Positions 1 to 16,600 of a DNA stretch of 64,000 bases are shown piece by piece. The DNA is taken from NCBI GenBank assembly GCA_036365515.1, contig CM070877.1:14080601-14144600 (forward strand). Reading direction: 5' to 3'. The first letter of the stretch is position 1. Every line of letters begins with the position of its first letter. This stretch comes from Torymus aiolomorphi. Lineage: Eukaryota > Arthropoda > Insecta > Hymenoptera > Torymidae. The notes below the pieces were generated by a model. The model did not search any database. It had not been told where the DNA came from and saw only the letters and a program-made list of their open reading frames with translations. Both the position numbers and the translations under genes were made by a program.

Positions 1-3000
1 GTGATTGCTTATTTTATTTGCCTTATTATTTAAATTCAAGAGTAACACAAGCGTTAAGCTTTATCACTTTTGAGGATACGTATCGTAGTTTCTATTTCAT
101 CTTTTTTTTTCAAATAATTCACCGTTTTATTAAAGGTAGAAATACCATTATTTACTCAATTTTTCAATATTTAAAAAAGACTTTCAGCATGTTATTTTAT
201 ACCTTTGAACCGAAAATAAATTTAATGCGACGTCATCCTTGCGCCCTTGTATTAACAACTAATCAGAGATAGATGCATTATTTGTTATTTTTCAAATCGT
301 CGATTTTATAAAAGGACGTTTTTAGCAAGGCATTTGGAATTTTAATGGTCTCGGTAGAAACCAGATAATGAGATCTAGAAAAGCATACATAACATGAAAT
401 ATCAGATACCGTGAACTGTTCGTTTCATGTGAAATAAAATTTGTTGCATAAAATAATAAACTTCGTGAAACAGGCGCAATAGAAACATCATGATTTCATA
501 AAATATGAAAGCCGCACTTATATAGCATTATCTACATGTTACTATAGTCACGAGCTTCGGATTATGGAAGTCCGTTATAGCTTTGATTTAACATATGTAG
601 TGCATGTATGCGATGTATGCATAATTAATAAACCGTAGTAATTTGGTATGTCCACAACGTGTAATCGTTTTACCTATTTTACTATCATCGGTGCCCGTGA
701 TTGCATTAATCCATCTATATTAAGCTTTATTTCAATACGTTCGATCGTACGTTTCATTCAGATGAAACAAATAGACCAGGCGATAATTATTCAACTAATT
801 ATCAAAGGTCATAAAAGGAACTGCCATTTCAAACAATGACAAATAGGATTAATTATCAACTAATTTTACTTCATAATTGAAAAATATTAATTTTAACTGT
901 CTGGCTATTTACTGACATCCAGTAAAAACCAGCTATTCTTCCAAACCAAAATCTATTATTTCGAATTCTTTAATTCTATTATCAACAAGTTCCATTCTAT
1001 TAAGGTGGCTAAAGCCTTGGGTATCATATGAAGCGGGAGCCCTACGGGCGCCTCAGTTAACATTTACAGTTTTTCGCAAAATTAAAGCTTAAAATTTAAA
1101 CCTGTATAACTGCAAATGATTTATACGCGTATAACTTGTAAAAGAATACCAAAAAGTAAAATTACAGACTTTGACAGTTATTTACTCTCTAAATTGCATG
1201 TTAACCTACAATTTTTTTATAACGTCAGAATCGCTGTTTCAAATCCTATAATCACGTACTTTTTTACTGAAAACATTTTTTTTATTACTTTGAATGCGCG
1301 ATTTAACTTCATTCTCGATCAAATTCCCACAAGCTGCATGTTCAAAATGAATATTTTGCGATGCAATTTTCTCGCTAAATTGGATATTGACCCCACTTTT
1401 TCTTAACGGCAAACGAAAATTGAAGGTTTCAACTATATCTTTCCCAAAGTTTCATTTTAATCTATAATTTTAAAGAAAGTCGCTGGAGCCACCTTAATTA
1501 CTTGAAAACAGCTATACAACCAATACCAAAATCTAAAATCACGCAAAACAATATTTTTCAAAACATTCCACACCACCGCCGAACTTCGACACTCGTCTTT
1601 TACCGACCGAGCAATCAGTATCAAAGCAACTCATCATACTGAAACGCAACCCCGCAAAAAGCCGAACGACACACATGCAAACAGCCACCTATTTTGCAGT
1701 CCATCCATCCATCCGTCCAACCGCCGGTTCAAAATCCGCATTAAACTCGATCGCTCGCGGACCGAGAGACAGAGAGGGAACGTAATCGCGCGTGACGCTA
1801 TATACACTGTGCTGCTGTGCGGCAGCGGCGCATTAATTATTTCTCGAGTAGAGCGACTCTGGCTGTTTGCCGGACACTCGACTACTTCCGCGTTCTCGTT
1901 TCTGACGTATATATGTGTGTGTATACACGGCCCGATCCGTTCCTTCGTTGAAGCCTCGAGGGGCAGTTATCGTGGGCAGTCTCATGTGTTGACCGCAGGT
2001 GCAAGTTTGTATTATTGAAAGAATATTTTATACGTCTACTCGAGGCTGTCGCTCGTACACGTATGGTTTTATGAATGAATTTGTTTTGTACGCATAGAGC
2101 TGAATATTAATATACATACGAGTGATACGCCTCGTGAAAGTGTGAAATAGCTTAGCTGTTAAAATATTTTGGAAATTGTTTATTTATGATTTACTGGCGG
2201 AGGCGGCGAATTTGATATTTATATTCAGGGTTTTTGTTTACGCCATTTCTGTCGATACCATTTGTATTTTACGTTCGCAATGTAATAATAAAATATAAAT
2301 CTGTCGGCTGAAACTGTCAGGCAATACTGTACACGCCTATGAATATAAATCGAAATAACCCGTGGATAGAGCTTATATTTTTCCCGCGCGGAAACAGCAC
2401 GTCCGTGCGTACCTTCGACTCGACTTTTTTTCCCTTGAGTACACGGAAGTTGTCGATATCTCACGTCTGCCTCCTCGAGAGCGAGCTGAAAATTGAGTCC
2501 CGAACATCGAGTCTAACGAGCCGGCCGATCGATAACAGGCTGTCACGGTGTCGTGTCCGTGTCTTTTCGCATGCTCCTTGCCTCGCAATTTTCGGCGTTT
2601 CCGTATGCAAAGTGGCTCCGATTTCCGAAAGCTTGTTAGGGGACTCTTTTGTTTGGCGTTGGGCATTGTTCAGAATGCTTTTGAATGTACAATGGGTAAA
2701 ATGAGATATTTATGAATCAAATTATGCATAATGTCAGTTAATAATGCTGATAAAATCATAATGTATAGAAATGAATAATTCTCAATAAACTATAAATAAT
2801 TCATGAATATTGCCGTTATGTGCTATTTAACAGATAAAAACTAAATTGATATTGCAACGAGTTGAAGTATTGTTCCCGAGGCTGCAATTAATAGTAAATA
2901 TTCAATCAATATTGTCGCGTTTAAATCAGATATGCATTATAGATAAACATCAATGAATCAAATTTAATTTACTTAAATTAAATATTACGTCGTTTGTTTA

Positions 3001-3776
3001 ATTATAAGTAGCAAGTTCCATAAATAAACAATAACTTTCAAATGTGATTTTACGTTCGCTTGCATTACTGTACGAATTGTAGATTGTATATTCCACAGAT
3101 ATTGGACAAATCAATGAATGAAGTGAGTCTGCAAATTAATTACTAAATTCAATTTAATTAGTAACTATAAAACGAAAGTGCATTTATTTCAATAAATGAA
3201 GCTAACATTCATTAATATGTATTATCTGATGACGGCTAGATAAGAGAGTATAAAATTACTTCAGCACACTGGAACAAGTTATTATTTATACAGTAATACA
3301 CCCTAGCTAAAATTTAATCTTCCAGCTTATTTCAATATTGCAATTTTCAATGCGCACATTGAGGAACAATGAACAATGAACAATAAAATTTATTATTTAA
3401 AGAGTCCTCGGAAACTTAATTAAAATGTTAGTTACAAAGATTCTTGGAATAAGTATTGTTCTTTCATGCAACTCTTCGAATCATTTTTCACAATTTATTT
3501 ACTAACATATAGAACACTAATTCACCGCTAGATGGATTTCATCAGAAAATAGAATCCTACTATCCAACTAAGACGTTAATACCGCAATAAAATATACTAC
3601 ATTTTTTATTTTACACCTTAATCCAGCTCCGATCATTCTCTCCTCGCTTATTTTTCTAATCCACTCCTCTCAACGGGCAAACTAACCCTTCGCAGTCGAC
3701 ATACCCAATCCTTCGAGTATAAACAATCGAACACCTCTCTCAGAAGTCACCCCAACTATCCTTACAATATACTTAC
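1..3776 (-). other. Intron 3' of exon 7 (partial) with a TTAA-flanked element and two GC-rich islands
   Basis: This is non-coding on both strands as far as can be read. It holds a possible TTAA-flanked miniature element (1000-1497), GC/CpG-rich islands at about 1560-2010 and 2340-2650, and AT-rich sequence elsewhere. The 1560-2010 island has a TATATA stretch near 1799 but nothing that proves a promoter. The short open frames here have no family resemblance and do not end at convincing splice sites. Confidence 0.6.
1000..1497. mobile_element. Possible TTAA-flanked MITE (GGTGGCT ends)
   Basis: The sequence TTAA GGTGGCT begins at 1000 and AGCCACC TTAA ends at 1497, giving an 11-bp perfect inverted terminus that includes the four-base TTAA target site typical of piggyBac-type insertion. 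Inner sequence diverges after GGTGGCT. There is no transposase frame. The GGTGG start is shared with the stronger foldback at 38893-39620, which supports a common origin. The short termini leave this uncertain. Confidence 0.4.
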
Positions 3777-3999
3777 AGCTGTGAACCGCGTCGTCGGGTA
3801 CGCATCTCTTCGTCGGGCATGAGGGCGGCGGTTTCGGACGCGGGCGCCGCGTCGAGATTGATCATCTTCTCGTCGTCGGTGGGCGGCGGCTCGTACGGCA
3901 TCACCGGCTTGTTCGCCCGGAACGACGGCCTGCGCCCCGTCGGCGCTCCCACTGACACACTGACCGGCGCGGCAGCGGACACTTCTGGCTCCCGGGTAC
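3777..3999 (-). CDS. RIM/Fife-like active-zone protein, exon 7: linker ahead of the expected PDZ region
   Basis: A 223-nt exon completing a Gly codon, then TREPEVSAAAPVSVSVGA, TGRRPSFRANKPVMPYEPPP, TDDEKMINLDAAPASETAAL and MPDEEMRTRRRGSQ plus two bases of the next codon. The acceptor is TCTGCGCAG and the donor CT|GTAAGT, and the entry phase matches exon 6. The segment mixes basic motifs (GRRPSFR, RRRGSQ) with an acidic stretch and a Pro-rich PYEPPP. No domain is recognised. Reading on past the donor gives an immediate stop (CTG TAA), as expected for an intron. The gene must continue to exons left of the window, where the PDZ and C2 domains of this family should be. Confidence 0.87.
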
Positions 4000-6589
4000 C
4001 TGCGCAGAGATAAGACACGGGGGATGGGTTTTAGAACTAGCTGCTGCCATGACGAGAGAGAAGATTTGAGAGGATGATGGATGGTCGAGAGCAGCCGAGC
4101 GCGAAGATGGAGTTTAGGAGATGCGTTTACGCGGATGGGTTTCGCACGGTGTTGCAGTGAGGTTTTTCTTTTGGTGTGAATTTATGTGTCGAAAATATAT
4201 TGTTTCGTTTGGTGAATAGTAGAGCAATGTAAGTTATTTCCTGTTTTGAATGGTGTGTTACAATGAATGTAAATATACCCATGGATTAATCAAAATTTCC
4301 AATTCGATTTTAACTAAAATTTGTTGTTAAAAGGTTCTTAAAAATGGGAACATTTATTTTTATCAGCATGCTCTTCTTATTTATCCACAGTAATACTAAT
4401 AAAAACTATAACATTTCATGTTTTGACTAAAAACTTTAATAAAGGATCTCTTTTCGAAATTTCAATTTACTATTTGCAAAAGATACCCTGAAATGAAAAC
4501 TAGAAAATCCTTTACTGATGTGATCAAAAAATTTTTCGGAGATTGAATTGTAAGAACATGTCCGTGCTGCAATATATGGATATTTGTTGAATTATCGGAT
4601 ATTCGTCGGATAACCGAGTAGTCAAATATTGGAAGTTTAAATTTATCATACGCCATTTAGCGATATCCAATATGGGAACGCGTACGCCCAACAATAGTAT
4701 TGTGTACAAAGTTTTTTGCAATCAGCACTTTTTGTTGACAATTTGCACCCTTGCTGCAAGTCACCAGATAGTTCAATATTTTGAAATCCATAGGATGAAA
4801 AAAATAATAGTCGTGATATTTCAGCTTTAGGGTTAATTTTCGATATTGATCCATGCTCAACCAATACTGATCATTGAGTACAAATACTCAAAAGTAAGTT
4901 AAATTAATTCTTTTTCGATGTAGTAATGACGTTGTACAATACATCAGTACGTAAGTAAAAATAGACCCAAGTATTTTTCCACTAAGGATTATATGAAAGA
5001 TAAGTATTAAGGCATTATCGACCTGTATCGTCTCCTTTAACATTTGCTACAGAGAATAACATCGATCCCTAGTTACAATTCAGTAAAACCATGTCAAGAG
5101 CTCCAATACAACCATTCAACATATCCTCTACATCCCCTACACACTTCTAATCGTTAAAAAGCATACCGACCTCATCATCCATCTCTTCACTCTTTTCATC
5201 CCAGCTCACAATTCGAAGTCGCCTCTACTACCCCTTCCCCCCAACTGCTCGTCCGAACAATCTCCCTCGAACGCTAATAAACGTATATCCAAACGCAATG
5301 TAACTCAATTACATCACTCTTTCTACATCATCATTACCGAAGGGCCCTGACGCGATTTCCAACTCTTGACTCCCAATACGAGGATCCCAGCAAAATGTCA
5401 GTTAATTGGATTGCCACACAGTCAGGAGGATCGCATCTACCTCCTCCGCGAAAGTTTTCATATCGAACAAAGCGGCTCTTCCTCTGCCCACGCGTATGTA
5501 TATGCAAGGGTAAATGCCGAAGTTTGCGCTCCGCGGGCTACAGGAATTGGCCTGTATATATTTGTGTGCGCGTGTGCAAGCGGGTATGTATATATGGGTA
5601 CTCCCTGCGTCGGGGAGGTATAAATTCGCGGAACGCGCGCGTGTTTTACGAGTTTGGGTGGGGTGGAAGCAGCAGCGACGAGCAAACTTCCGGGCCGCGT
5701 GAATTTATTGTCGTTACGGGGATATCTTTGCGAACGAGGCCTGATCGATCGCGCAAGTTTTGTAGCGGTTCTAGAAGACTAGAAGAAAATATAGGATAGA
5801 AGGGGGGCGTGCATAAATGAAAAGATGCGTATAGAGAAGTTTTAATCGTTAAAGGAACAGTGTTAGCAAAGATTGTCAATCTAAATGACAAACATTATTA
5901 GAATGTATCGTAGTAAGAAAAATATATGAATTCCTATGCAATAGGACACGATGGATAGTGTCGAGGAGCTCAAACATCTGCCGTCAATATACTTCCCAGA
6001 GTGAATACATCTTCGCTAGAGGAGGCACTCCAAAGGTGAGCGCGAACAAGCTCAAGTTAATTGGGCTAACCAGAGAAGTTGCAGCACCTGAGAGGGTCAG
6101 CACCGTCGTCGACGTACAAAGGAGTGGAACTAGATGGGATGCTTAATGACTCTGAGAGAGCGACCCTTTAGATTTTGACGTCTGGTATTATACTGAAGAA
6201 CGCGAGTAAATTTTACATGAGATTTTGAGGAGAAGCTGTTTGCGTCCTTAAAACTTTTTGAAGTTTTGTATTGACGTTTTATGTTGTACACGTCGATCAA
6301 TAAAATAAAATCAGCACAAATTGACAGCATATGGAAATTGGGTGAAAAGCTTAATTTTTTAAATCACATTTTCGATGGTGATAATAAAAAATCTCTTTTT
6401 GTAGTTTCCAGGTTTCTTATGAATTATTCAATTTATTCTATTAAATAATCCAACTTCATATTGATATCATTCACCTCAACTACTATGAATTACTTTATCG
6501 AAATTGACTTACGCGACAATTTCAATACCTGAACCTACCTACCAACCAGTCTGGAAACCTAATACCTGCAGGTGCCAACCAACCCTTAC
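4000..6589 (-). other. Intron between exons 6 and 7
   Basis: AT-rich intron. A C-rich, G-poor stretch at about 5100-5340 leads into a GC/CpG-rich island (about 5360-5800) with TATATG/GTGTGTG runs, followed by G-rich, C-poor sequence. Open frames across 5366-5891 occur in several overlapping frames at once, which is the signature of a stop-poor GC-rich island and not of a gene. Nothing else is recognised. Confidence 0.7.
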
Positions 6590-6904
6590 CTTGAGCAGAT
6601 ATAGAAGCACGATGCTGTGGGGCGACAATGGCGGCAAGGCTGGCCCCACCACCAGGCGAGTAAACGTCGTAGGCTGAGGCGCGTCGGGCCAGCTGCACGG
6701 GTAATCCGAGACCCGCGTCACCGCCACCGTGGCCACCGTGGTTACCGCTGCCTCCCGCTGCCAACTGCGCGTTCTTGATCTCGTCGTCGTACGAGTGCTG
6801 ACGCGTCACCCGGGACTTGCGGCGCACCGTGCTCGTGCCCTGGGCGGCGCGACGCGAGCGGTGCCGGCGCTCCTCCTCCTCGTCCATGACGTCGTTGTCT
6901 TGGT
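6590..6904 (-). CDS. RIM/Fife-like active-zone protein, exon 6: acidic-basic linker with phospho-site-like motifs
   Basis: A 315-nt exon (2 nt + 104 codons + 1 nt) encoding QDNDVMDEEEERRHRSRR, then VRRKSRVTRQHSYDDEIKNA, a Gly/His-rich tract (GGSGNHGGHGGGDAGLG), LARRASAYDVYS and a hydrophobic-to-Ser tail ending ISAQ plus G. The acceptor is CATCCTTTTTCAG and the donor CAAG|GTAAGG. Phases match exon 5 (1 nt carried in) and exon 7 (1 nt carried out). Several R-x-x-S sites recur. No folded domain is visible, and the exon lies where RIM-family proteins have a long linker between zinc finger and PDZ domain. The GC content is far above the surrounding intron. Confidence 0.88.
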
Positions 6905-10455
<3,551 letters not shown>

Positions 10456-10615
10456 GCTGTGGACTGGAACCGCGCTGCCTCTCACCTCCTCCTCCGCCTC
10501 GATCTCGGTCGCGCTCCTGATGCCTGTCTGGGGATCCGCTCCTGGACTTGCTGCGCCATTCCCAGTCGTCGCTGGCCCCACCGCCTCGCGCTCGCTCCCC
10601 TGCAACCTTTCGAAA
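10456..10615 (-). CDS. RIM/Fife-like active-zone protein, exon 5: basic Arg/Gly-rich linker
   Basis: A 160-nt exon starting in phase 0 (FRKVAGERARGGGASDDWEW) and ending after one base of a split codon (...RQRGSSPQ plus C). The middle holds an RS-like stretch RSKSRSGSPDRH and an RDRD...GGGG tract, so this is a disordered, highly charged linker with no domain. The acceptor is CGTTCGCAG, moderate in pyrimidines. The donor used here is CAGC|GTAAGA. A second donor 30 nt earlier, GAG|GTGAGA with exon end at 10486, is closer to consensus and keeps the same phase, so two isoforms differing by ten residues are possible. Continuity of phase with exons 4 and 6 supports the exon. Confidence 0.8.
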
Positions 10616-13600
10616 CTGCGAACGTTACGAGGAGGTTAGGGTTCACAGCAACGACACAGCAGCAAAGGGTTTTTGTGTGTAGGGTACGGACAGGCAATAA
10701 TAATAACGGCAATAACCAACAGGGACAATAACAACATCTTCACACACGTTGCGGAAACGTCTCGGCAACATCTCGACGATGATGTGTAAAGTATAACAGC
10801 AATGACGAAGCACACAGCCAAGGCGGGGAAAGTCAGGACACGTATACGTGTACACTTGGCAACAGGGGAGAGGTTGTACATTAGTTACACATCGCGGTAA
10901 GCGTCAGGTTGGTATGCGTATACCTGAAGCAGCTGTCGAGTTGCATAGAACGTTTTTACAAATCTTTTTGTTGGATTGTTGTGAATATCAGAAGAGTTAG
11001 TTGAAAATAGGTTATGGTTGAAAAACGCTCTATGCGATTTGATGTCTGTTAGGTATATACCTGGTATTCATTGTTACCAAACGTTTGGAAGCTTTATTAG
11101 GTGAGAAAAATTGTAATATTAGTTGCATGTAAGTGCGACAAAAACATTTGGTAATTAATGCATCTATCGGATGTACAAAAGCGTGATCCCGAAATTTCAT
11201 GAAGTGAGATCTAGTAAGGTGCAATTGTCTTCTATCTGCGTGTCGATTCAAGTGTTATTCAATATCTATAAATTTGCAGTGAGAATCGTTTGTGACTAGT
11301 GCCAAAGTATATACATATAAGTGTATACTCTGAGTATTTGGCACAGCTTAGCGTAAATTATGTTTACCTCGATTAAAATAGAGCTTCACCTGATTTTTCG
11401 GCACAATTCTACGTAGAACGACACAACCCTGCACAGTTTAAACAATTTAATCCAGTTAGGTTTGATATATTACGCTATTATGACTTTGTACAATTTGTTA
11501 TTTCCTATCTCATTGTGACAAGAGATCTATTTTCATATAGTTTTAATGGCATCTAAAAATAAAAACATGCGATTTTTTGAACTTCAGTGGCGTTTGCTTT
11601 AGATATTTGGGAATGCTTATTGCTGTGCATTTGTATTTGTGCAAGGTTAGATGTAACTATACTAAAGCTATGACTAACTATAATTTGTTACTATATGTGC
11701 AATTAATTGTATCAGGTGAACCTAGTCTCAATAGTTGACAATCATTTGTTGTAATTACTTTCTTATAATAAGTTCACATTTAAGTTTAACTTATTTTAAT
11801 TTTATATAAGGCTGTTTATAAAATAATATTTTGGTTATGCTTTAACTTTAAAAATTAATCATTTGTGATATGAATCTATTCCATCTATGATGCACATTTT
11901 AATCTCCTTGATTAAAGATCACAGCTCCACAAAATTTCAAAGGGCGCGACCATGGAGTAATTACTAATGAACACGTTATTCATTAATTAATAGCGAATTA
12001 CGATGTCAATATAAGCTAATGACAATAATTAGGAGACATTGATACCCTACACGATTTTCGACATACATTTCGTAAACAAAAGCGATTATCCAAACTCATA
12101 AATGCCAAGATACTAATGTCGTGAATTGTGACTCTGCGCTACTTTTAAACTTTAATTCTGTACACCAAAAAAGAAACTTTACTACATGGTGAGCAATAAA
12201 TTTCATGGATGTTGTTTTCATTCACGATTTCGCTAATGAGTCATTTGTTCTTTCTTTAGCTGCGCGTGACGTTTGCATGTATGGTCGACGTAGAGACACG
12301 ATACGTGCTGTGTTTAATGCCACATTCTGCAGGGGATTTAATAGCATTTTGAGAAGAAAAAAAATTAAAACCTATAAATGTGTCGTAAAAAATAAATTAT
12401 TCCTTATGGAAGGAGTTTTCTCGCGTTCATTTTAAATGTTAATATCGTATACCTATAAACCTGCGTAACTTTTTACACATAGTACTACAATTTTGTAGCT
12501 TGTACGTAATAATATAAAAAAGTAATTATAGCATAATTTACAGTATTTACAAGATAAATTAAAAATACACTTATACATATTTACAAAATAAACTCTTCCA
12601 TATCAAAAATATATACACTTTTCAAGTAACTAATACCTTCCAACTGTTGAAAAACTTATAATGGACTACTTTCCCATACCTACATTATCAAAGCAATAAT
12701 TCTTCAAAAAGTCAACCTCCTAAATTCCTCTGCAATCCCGCCTGTGTTCGCGCCCTTTCGTCCAGATTACCCGCCGAAATTTTTTTCGCCTGCGATTAAA
12801 ACCCGGAACAACGCTCCAGCCCCCATAGAAATTCCGCAATTCGCACGCTCGAAGACGAATGGCGCAGTTGCAATATCTCGCGGTCGCAGGCCTGAGAAGC
12901 GGGTGCAGGCGCGCGTGCTCTGCTCTCCGTGCGATAAACGCGGGGAATTAGAGGGGAGAGAAAATCCACTCTCCCCACCTGAAGGTTATTATGCACACGG
13001 TGCTATCTGCTATATATAGTGCGAAAGAAAGAATCGGGGATTAGCGGACCCTCGCTAACGGAGATGTTAGCGTATTCTGAGAGTGATAGACTGAGGAATG
13101 GGAATTCAATTGTATCATTGAAGTGCAGCTTTGGGTAATTTATCTTAGTCGTGCGATTTTTCGTTCGAATGGAAATGTTACGTGGCGGTAGAGTCGTCGA
13201 TGTTTGAATGTAACAAAAGAAACTATTGACAAATAAATTAATATGTAATTTATATATATATACATTTCTGAATAAAAATTAACGTCATTAAATTAACCGT
13301 ACATTATGAATTAAATTTTCATTATAATATCAGTCAGCTTTATTCATTATAAAATATTTCCTGATAAATAAAGATTTTAACTTATTTTTACATTATATTT
13401 TCAGCACATTTCTGAAGCAACAACTTTTCCCAGCATTTCAAACGCGGATTCAATTAAGCTCTTGACCGACGCGCGATATTTCAAAAGCATCTCTGCGCTC
13501 GTATTTACATGAACGAAAATTCTGCTAATTTTTCGAAATAACGCGCATATCCCTCTCACAAAGCTCGGGCAACATTCGCAATCAGACGTATAGGTAAATT

Positions 13601-16600
13601 CGACATTAATATTAACCGCACGTAACTCGGCATCGCGAATCGAACGGTTACCACCTGCCAACGGAATACATGCATGCATGATAGGCTGGTTCGTTAATGC
13701 ACCTTAATTCGGCCTCATTTGCCACTGCGTCAACTACAATTCAAATTCAAGGACATTTACACGCAGCAGTAGCTTGTAAAATTCCGCGTGCACAGGTCCG
13801 GTTGATGAAATTTCGATCGGATCATCCTTAATTTTCGTAAAATCTTTTTACAGGCGAAAGGGGATGATGAAAGTCATACCACGGAAGCGTAATTTTTAAC
13901 TTCGCTAACTCTCGTAAACATATATATCCCTCTCTCTTGTGTGTAAAGGGGAAAGTTCGTTACGTTTTACGGCGACGACCAGCGGTGGAGAGACGATGAT
14001 GATGTCTTTCCGGAGCCCCGAAGAAGTTTCAGACGGAAATTCAGTTTTACACCTGGATACCTCTCGGAAGTTTTATGTTACGCGCTTTACGCAATGCTTT
14101 TACCAGAATGCTATTAATTAAATATTCCGGGTTTTATGCATATTTTTACGCGACCGTCACGAGCAGACGTTGAAAATTGTCTGGCTGAGTAGACAGAAGT
14201 TTCAAAAGTGATCTTCCTTTATGAAAAAATCGGTTGTAAAACGTGTAATTTTTAATTTTGTTTTTAGTCTAAGGCTGCGATTTATTGCCAAATTTTCCAA
14301 ACACAATATTACTCTTTTATAAATAATTTCTGCTCCTGTTAACGTTTCCCGTAACAACTGAATATTGTAATTCTCAATCGTTTTACATTTCGAATTCGAC
14401 TTTTGTAAAATGCTAATTAACGACGTAAAACTTGAATCTACATAAAGGTTCCGTTTTATTTAAAATCTAATTTCAACACTGCGCAACTGTTTTAAGTACG
14501 TCAGTACTAGGGTAAGTGTACCAGTTACTGTGCCCCTTAAGGCGATGTCCGTAGTATTTAATCAATTACTATTTTTTTTTTTCAATTTTTAATCATCTTA
14601 AGACCTTTATATGATAATTATATATTCTGCAAGCAGAATAAACACCTTTTTAATACAATATTATGTAAGAAATATTAAATAATTAATAAAATAACAGCAT
14701 AAGCCTTTGCATCAGTTACTGTATCATTAATTTAGTTACTGTGTGTCAGTTAGTGTACATTGTTTTAATTACTGTGTGTCACTTAGTGTACATTGTTTTA
14801 ATTACTGTGCCTTAGATTCTGGACACTGTATTTAATCCTGTGTCTTTTTTTCTCACTCATCTGCATCTGCATAAACTATATAAAATATATTTAAACATGA
14901 AATTTGTTTTTTTTTTATTATATTTAGTAGACTCCCTGCTGAAAATCATCCATTTCTCTTCCATTGCTATGATTTACTATGTATAGAAGTACTTACTTAT
15001 TATAGAAGAAAATAAAATAAAGATGGGAATAAAATATATTATTTTTAAATATATTAAAAACTGTGTTATTTGCTCTGTGGGTAAGCAACGAACGTCAAAG
15101 TTGACTTGCACACAGCACAGGCGACGAAGCATGAGAAAGTAAGGTTAGCGTAGCCTACCGCGAGGGGGCACAGTAACTAAATACATTCATGAAAACTTGT
15201 CCAGTTACTGTGCACAGTAATAGAAACATGCCGAAAATTCGTTTTAGTTACTGGATTATATTAAATTAAACAATAATATTAATCAAAACTACTTTTTTAT
15301 TGTTCTTTTGTCAACTAGATGGGTTTTACAAACATTAAGTGTATTTTTTTATTATGAAAAATTTTATTTTTATAGTTTTTCAATCACTTTTGTATAAGCA
15401 TATTCTTAAGCGTTTCGATAAGAAAATCATAGAAATAGCGATGAGAAATTTAATAAATTATTTGAAATATATTATAAGAATAATTAAGTCATATTGTAGG
15501 TTTAACAATAAAAAGCATGAATTGAACTGTATATAAAAATTTAGATATTTATGATTAAATATGATTATACTCTACTATAAATAAAAATGATTTAAGGGCA
15601 CAGTAACTGAAGTGGGCACAGTAACTGGCACACTTACCCTATATGCAGCAACAACTTGTACGTCACCAACCAAAAAAATGTAAAAGACCAGTCCATAAAA
15701 AAAAAGAAAACCCTAACCCTGTAAAAAGCATTAAATCTACCGAAGTGAAAGTACACATAATCGCGCGGAGACCTTCGACCATAATCGAGAAAGCCCATCG
15801 GCGTCGAGTGTATGTGTACCTAAGGTGTTGTCTGGTCGCACGTCGCGCGTTACCATGGAGAGAAGTACGCTTTTACGTAAGGAGATTACAAATACAATTG
15901 TCGTCACGCGGAGTGTCCGTAATGAAGGACTGTGGAAACTAGTATCTATGTAGAATGGTTATATGTATACACAGGTGACGATGGATTGGTAATAATCGAT
16001 CTATGTAGCGGGGCGTATTTACAAGTCGAAGTTGGTGGTGTATGAAGAGAAGCTCATGTTTTAATTTGATTATTCAAACTTTATATGTTACTAATTACTA
16101 AATTAAATGTCTTTAATATTTTTAGAACAATATTCTTTGACTTACTAGTAAATTTTGATAAATGGAACTGTTTTATCACTATACGAAAAAATTTACCTAA
16201 ATAAGCATAAATTTTTTCGGGATCATACGTGTTTATATTAAATGATTAGCTATGAAAAAATTACTGCTTTCATTATTGTGTTGCTGAAAAGTCGAAAATC
16301 AATGATTAAGTGGTCTTATGAACTATGATAATACCTTACACTATGAGTGAATAATCAGGCTACAAAGCAGCTTTTAAGTAGTTTATTTACAATTCCCAAC
16401 ATCGAGATACACAATAAGCTACTCCGTAGCTCGACTATGTACAAATTTGATTTGCTTGTGAGGACAATAATTACATACTCCTTGATAGCACATCAACCAG
16501 TCGAACGTGACATAAGCAACAACTCTGTGTGTCAGGATAGTGAACCCATTGCGCAACAATATTGTGCTGACAAGCTCATATAAATATATGTATGTATACA

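Noticed and set aside
1799..1830. TATATA near a GC island as an alternative promoter
   Set aside because: No linked open exon with a good donor downstream on either strand; TATA words are common in this AT-rich DNA.
5395..5799. 134-codon frame with Cys/Arg-rich peptide
   Set aside because: Several frames on both strands are open over the same island; the cysteines come from TGTGTGCG runs.
15714..15725. CCCTAACCCT, telomere-like
   Set aside because: Less than two units in an interior intron; no array.
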